DNA of 64,000 nucleotides from Blastobasis lacticolella. Its lineage: Eukaryota; Arthropoda; Insecta; Lepidoptera; Blastobasidae. The notes beneath the pieces were generated by a model. The model did no database searches. It had not been told where the DNA came from and worked only from the letters and a program-made list of their open reading frames with translations. The position numbers and the translations under genes are program-made. This document shows, piece after piece, positions 59,935-64,000 of the stretch (position 1 is the stretch's first letter; the number at the start of each line of letters is the position of its first letter). The stretch covers positions 15,512,501 through 15,576,500 of the forward strand of contig LR990053.1 of the NCBI GenBank assembly GCA_905147135.1, given 5' to 3'.

Positions 59935-60385
59935 TTATATACAAGAGTATATTAGACCGGAGATGCTCTATGGCTGTGAGTCATGGCCAGCGCTGACGAA
60001 ACACGTTCGCGAACTCCACACCAACGAAATGAAAATGCTGCGGTGGATGTGCGGAGTTACGCGACTCGATCGAGTACGTAACGAGTACAGCCGTGGCAGC
60101 CTTGGCATGAGGGATATCGCAGATAAGATTGAGAAGGCTCGTCTGCGCTGGTTTGGTCACGTGTTGCGTAAGCATCAGGGATACGTGGGAAATAGGTGCC
60201 TGAACCTGCCGGTATCAGGAAAGAGGCCGACCCAAGAAGCGATGGATTGACATCGCTGAGTCGAATGCGAGAGCCAACGGCTTATGACGAGAGGATGCCG
60301 AGGACCGGGCGAAGTGGAGAAGATTGAGTAGAAAAGCGGACCCTGGCAGAGGCCGGGATGAGCGCTAGGACAATGATGAATACCC
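59935..60385 (+). pseudogene. RTE-type LINE 3' fragment
   Basis: MLYGCESWPAL, EMKMLRWMCGVTRLDRVRNE and RLRWFGHVLRK are the C-terminal region after the reverse transcriptase in RTE-type elements. A frameshift near 60235 separates it from RWIDIAESNARANGL. Ends GACAATGATGAA just before the CR1-type element begins. Confidence 0.8.
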
Positions 60386-60423
60386 TGAATAAAATCCCCA
60401 GTTTACAATGTTAGTCCTGTATC

Positions 60424-63404
60424 ATGTCAGCAGACTTGAATACTAAATCCTTTGATATTGGTCAGAATATACAGGACTGCTCTGGCATAAACGCATCAGT
60501 AAATAGTGATAATAAGCCTTTGGAGGTACGTAAAGTAAAATGTTATAAAAATAAACAAAATTGTATGATCAACTTAGTACATCAAAATATCCAAGGCATG
60601 TCGAATAAAGAATTGGAAGTTGAGCTATTCATGAACGGTGAGAATTTTGATATTTTTTGCATTACTGAACATTGGTTAAAAGATCACCAGCTCATATTTG
60701 GCTTTAACAACCATAAACTTGCAAGTTCGTTCACTAGAGGGCAAGCAATTCATGGGGGTTCCCTAATACTTGCTCGTAATTGCCTAAAATGTAAAGAACG
60801 TACTGATATTGTCAAGCTGTCTGTTGAACGAACTGCTGAAATTGCCTGTATAGAACTTGAGCGACTTATTGTAATGAGCGTATACAGACCACCAGCTTCA
60901 TCATTTGATCTGTTCGAAAAAATTATGGATGAAGCCCTTATTAAAGTTAGCAATTGTAATAAGAATATTGTTGTTTGTGGAGATTTTGATATAGATTTAT
61001 TAGATGTATCGTGTAAATATAATGGTAGGCTAATAACATTATTTAAGTGTCATAATTTAAAAAACTTATTTTTTGAGCCTACCAGAATAACAAGTACTAC
61101 ATCTACTTGTCTAGACAACATTTTTTGCGATATCCAGGCATGTAGCCAGTCTGTAATAAACAAACTACAATCCGGTCATTGTGGTCAATTAGCTGTGTTT
61201 ACTGTTGATATGAGGAAAGAGACAAAAAATACTATTAAATTTGTACCAATTAATAACAACCGTCTGAATAGTTTTAGAAATAACATTATAGATAAATCAT
61301 GTAATTTAAAGCATTGTGATGATACAAATGAATATTATAATTCAGTTTTACACATGACAAAAACTGAAAGTAATCGTATATTCAAACCAAAGGTGAAGGC
61401 AATAAACAGCAAACTTATGTTTAGCGATTGGGCGACAGCAGGAATACATAAAAGTAGAAACAAATTATATGAGCTTTATGCAGAACGGGCGTATAATAAT
61501 AGCGTAGAATTTGCTGACTATGTTAACCATTACTCGAAGGTATTTAAGGTATTTAAACGCGTTTGCGCTACAGCTAAATCGAATTTCTTTAAACACAAAC
61601 TACATAATAGCAAAGATGTAGTAAAATCCACATGGCAGATAATAAATAGTGAAACTGGAAAAGTCAAAACTCGCGATACAAAATACAATTTAAAAATAAA
61701 TGATAATGTTGTTACCAAAAACACGGAAGTTGCGGAGGCTTTCAATGAATTTTTTACAGACATTCCAGGGTCGACTACAAAATCATTAAATGCGTCTCCT
61801 GCTCTCGCTGAATCCTTGCTAAAACAGAATGTACCCGAGAGTATCATCGATTTTAAGTTCGAACATGTAACACCTCAAGATCTAGTTAAGGCTTTTAAAG
61901 GCATAAAATATAAGCGATTGCCGACATCGATGATTTATCAGTTAGAATTATTAGCTCTGTAATTGATGTTATTGCTGTCCACTTAGCGAATATATTTAAT
62001 AAATGTGTTGATAATGGCGATTTTCCTGACCTGATGAATCATAGCAAAATTATTCCATTGTTTAAAACAGGTAGCACAACAGATCCCACAAATTTTAGAC
62101 CAGTTTCGGTGTTACCGGCGTTAAGTAAAATATTTGAGAAAATCATATTAAACCAATTAAAAGTCCACTTTTATGGAAATAATCGATTGCATCCCAAACA
62201 ATTCGGTTTTACTCGGGGTCGTTCAACAACAGATGCAGGTGTTGAACTAATTAAGCATGTCTTTGGAGCCTGAGAGGAATCACGTGATGCCTTAGGGGTA
62301 TTCTGTGATTTATCCAAGCCCTTCGATTGTGTTAATTATGAAACTTTGGTCAGGAAATTGCAACATTATGGAATAAAGGGCTTAGCTCTAAACTTACTAA
62401 GTTCATATTTAAGTCAGAGAATTCAGAAGGTAGATGTGAACGGAGAAAGATCGGCAGGGTCTGTTGTCTCTATGGGGGTCCCCCAGGGGTCAATTCTGGG
62501 TCCGTTTTTGTTTCTTATTTATGTAAATGATTTGCCGTACTTTGTAAAAGATACTCACGAAATTGTTTTGTTCGCTGATGATACATCTTTAGTGTTTTAA
62601 ATTAAAAGACAACAACTAACATATGACGACGTGCACAAAGCTATTTCAGAAGTGGTAAACTGGTTTACGGTTAATAATTTATTACTGAATGGCAAAAAGA
62701 CTAAATGTTTAAAATTCTCCTAGCCAAATGTTAGATCAGTACCTACTTATATACAAGTAAGAGGCGAAAATTTAGATCTTGTTGATTCCACAGAATTTTT
62801 AGGCTTTACTCTAGATAGTAGATTACAATGGGGTCCACACATTGATAAATTAACGAAAAGGCTAAGTTCTGCAGCATATGCTGTAAAAAAGATACGAGGT
62901 TATTCTGATGAGGCTACAGCAAGATTAGTTTACTTTAGCTATTTCCACAGCATTATGACTTATGGCATACTGCTGTGGGGACACGCTGCCGACTGGCATA
63001 ATGTATTTGTACTGCAGAAAAGGGCTATTCGCGCGATTTACCAATTGGGACCTAGAACTTAACTTAGAGATACATTCAAGAATGTTGACATTATGACAAT
63101 GCCATCACAATACATATATGAGAACTTGATCTATGTTTATAAAAACATACACTTGTTTATGAAGAACAGTGATGTACATAATAGAAATACTAGAAATAAA
63201 GATAAACTTGTTGCTGGTTCTTGTCGTCTGGCCAAAGTCCACAAATCATTTGTGGGTCAATGTGTACGCTTTTATAATAAGGTTCCAACAGATATACAGA
63301 ATTTATCATTGAATAAATTTAAAGCCACTATAAAAATAAAATTATGTCATAAAAGTTATTATAGTATATCTGAATATGAAAATGACAAAAGTCCATGGGA
63401 CTGA
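60424..63404 (+). pseudogene. CR1/Jockey-type LINE ORF2, broken
   Basis: Nearly full-length second ORF of a non-LTR retrotransposon. Endonuclease part (60424 on): HQNIQGMSNKE, TEHWL, VYRPP, GDFDIDLL, CLDNIF. The usual SDH catalytic pair reads SGH here (SGHCGQ), so the Asp is lost. Reverse transcriptase part: FRPVSVLPALSK, QFGFTRGRST, DLSKPFD, VPQGSILGPFLF and catalytic LFADDTSLVF. Damage: a frameshift near 61920 and stops at 62271, 62598, about 62720 and about 63060. The C-terminal end SYYSISEYENDKSPWD is typical of CR1/Jockey elements. Five lesions point to an old, dead copy. It is upstream of the ankyrin gene, pointing away from it. Confidence 0.88.
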
Positions 63405-63578
63405 ACTGCTGTTCTATACAGGTGATTACTTTTAAGATAGTATATAGGACAAATAATGTATTAGTACATAAGACATGTTTAAAAAAAAATGAATTAACGT
63501 AGGCTCTGTGGGCTTGGAAGCGGCGTTAAATTTCCTTTCTTTCCCACACATAGTGACTTCTGCCTGCGGTTGGGTAGG

Positions 63579-63838
63579 GGTAGGGTATGGGTAAGATAGT
63601 GGTAGGGTAGGGGTAAGATAGTGGTAGGGTAGGGGTAAGATAGTGGTAGGGTAGGGGTAAAATAGTGGTAGGGTAGGGGTGGGATAGTGGTAGGGTAGGG
63701 GTAAGATAGTGGTAGGGTAGGGGTAAGATAGTGGTAGGGTAGGGGTAAGATAGTGGTAGGGTAGGGGTAAGATAGTGTTATGGTAGGGGTAAGATAGTGG
63801 TAGGGTAGGGGTAAGATAGTGGTAGGGTAGGGTTAAGG
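63579..63838 (+). repeat. 22-bp G-rich minisatellite, about 12 units
   Basis: Unit GGTAGGGTAGGGGTAAGATA plus GT, repeated about 12 times with few changes. The purine- and G-rich strand has runs of three and four G in every unit. Confidence 0.95.
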
Positions 63839-64000
63839 CAGTAGGAGAATATGGTAGGGTAAGCTAGGGGTAGGGTAGTGATAGGATAGAGTGAGTGGGA
63901 GCAGCTACCTATCACATGCAGCATGTGTAATGCACGCTCACTTAAAAGTCTGTCTGGCGGTGGCGTGGGTGCCGGGTCGCTCTTTTCCCTCAAATATGGT

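Noticed and set aside
63579..63838. Telomeric repeat
   Set aside because: Insect telomeres are typically TTAGG repeats; this 22-bp unit differs and is bounded by unique sequence.

Overview
The window reads as nuclear DNA of an insect, most likely a moth or butterfly. It is AT-rich and dominated by interspersed repeats of types typical of Lepidoptera: tRNA-headed SINEs, RTE-type elements ending in (ATG)n, CR1/Jockey-type LINE 3' ends, hAT and Tc1/mariner MITEs. Coding density is very low and the one host gene is split into short exons by introns of 3-17 kb. There is no bacterial-style gene organisation, CRISPR array or rRNA gene.

Only one host gene can be supported. Four minus-strand, phase-0 exons (57279-57154, 54154-54056, 50220-50122, 32770-32573) join into 174 residues: a short N-terminus, then ankyrin repeats, with exons 2 and 3 each holding exactly one 33-residue repeat and exon 4 holding two. 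The order of features (LHEA, GRxPIHWAA, FGMxPLLMAAWxGHL) resembles the start of ankyrin repeat and death domain protein 1A (ANKDD1A). The gene has no stop codon in the window, so its 3' part lies in intron sequence I could not resolve or beyond base 1.

Layout. 1-28.3 kb: no convincing host exon; many small repeats, including about 20 copies of a 60-75 bp core block that is absent from the rest of the window, and a foldback-type element pair at 21.3-23.9 kb made of 104-bp repeats in opposing arrays. 28.3-32.5 kb: RTE-derived non-autonomous repeats and a LINE 3' family. 32.6-57.3 kb: the ankyrin gene, whose introns hold a 5'-truncated LINE with 16-bp target duplication (32.9-34.2 kb), two hAT elements (37.4-39.4 kb), a 3.3-kb element with about 490-bp inverted ends carrying decayed reverse-transcriptase sequence (40.8-44.1 kb), an 880-codon open RTE (45.8-48.5 kb) and several SINEs. 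57.3-64 kb: upstream DNA with an RTE 3' fragment, a nearly full-length but broken CR1/Jockey-type LINE (60.4-63.4 kb) and a 22-bp G-rich minisatellite (63.58-63.84 kb).

The most striking interaction is between mobile DNA and the host gene. A SINE inserted exactly on the exon 1/intron 1 boundary, and its 12-bp target duplication copied the 5' splice site; a LINE 3' tail also abuts the exon 3 splice donor. All calls were made by reading the sequence; no database search was run.
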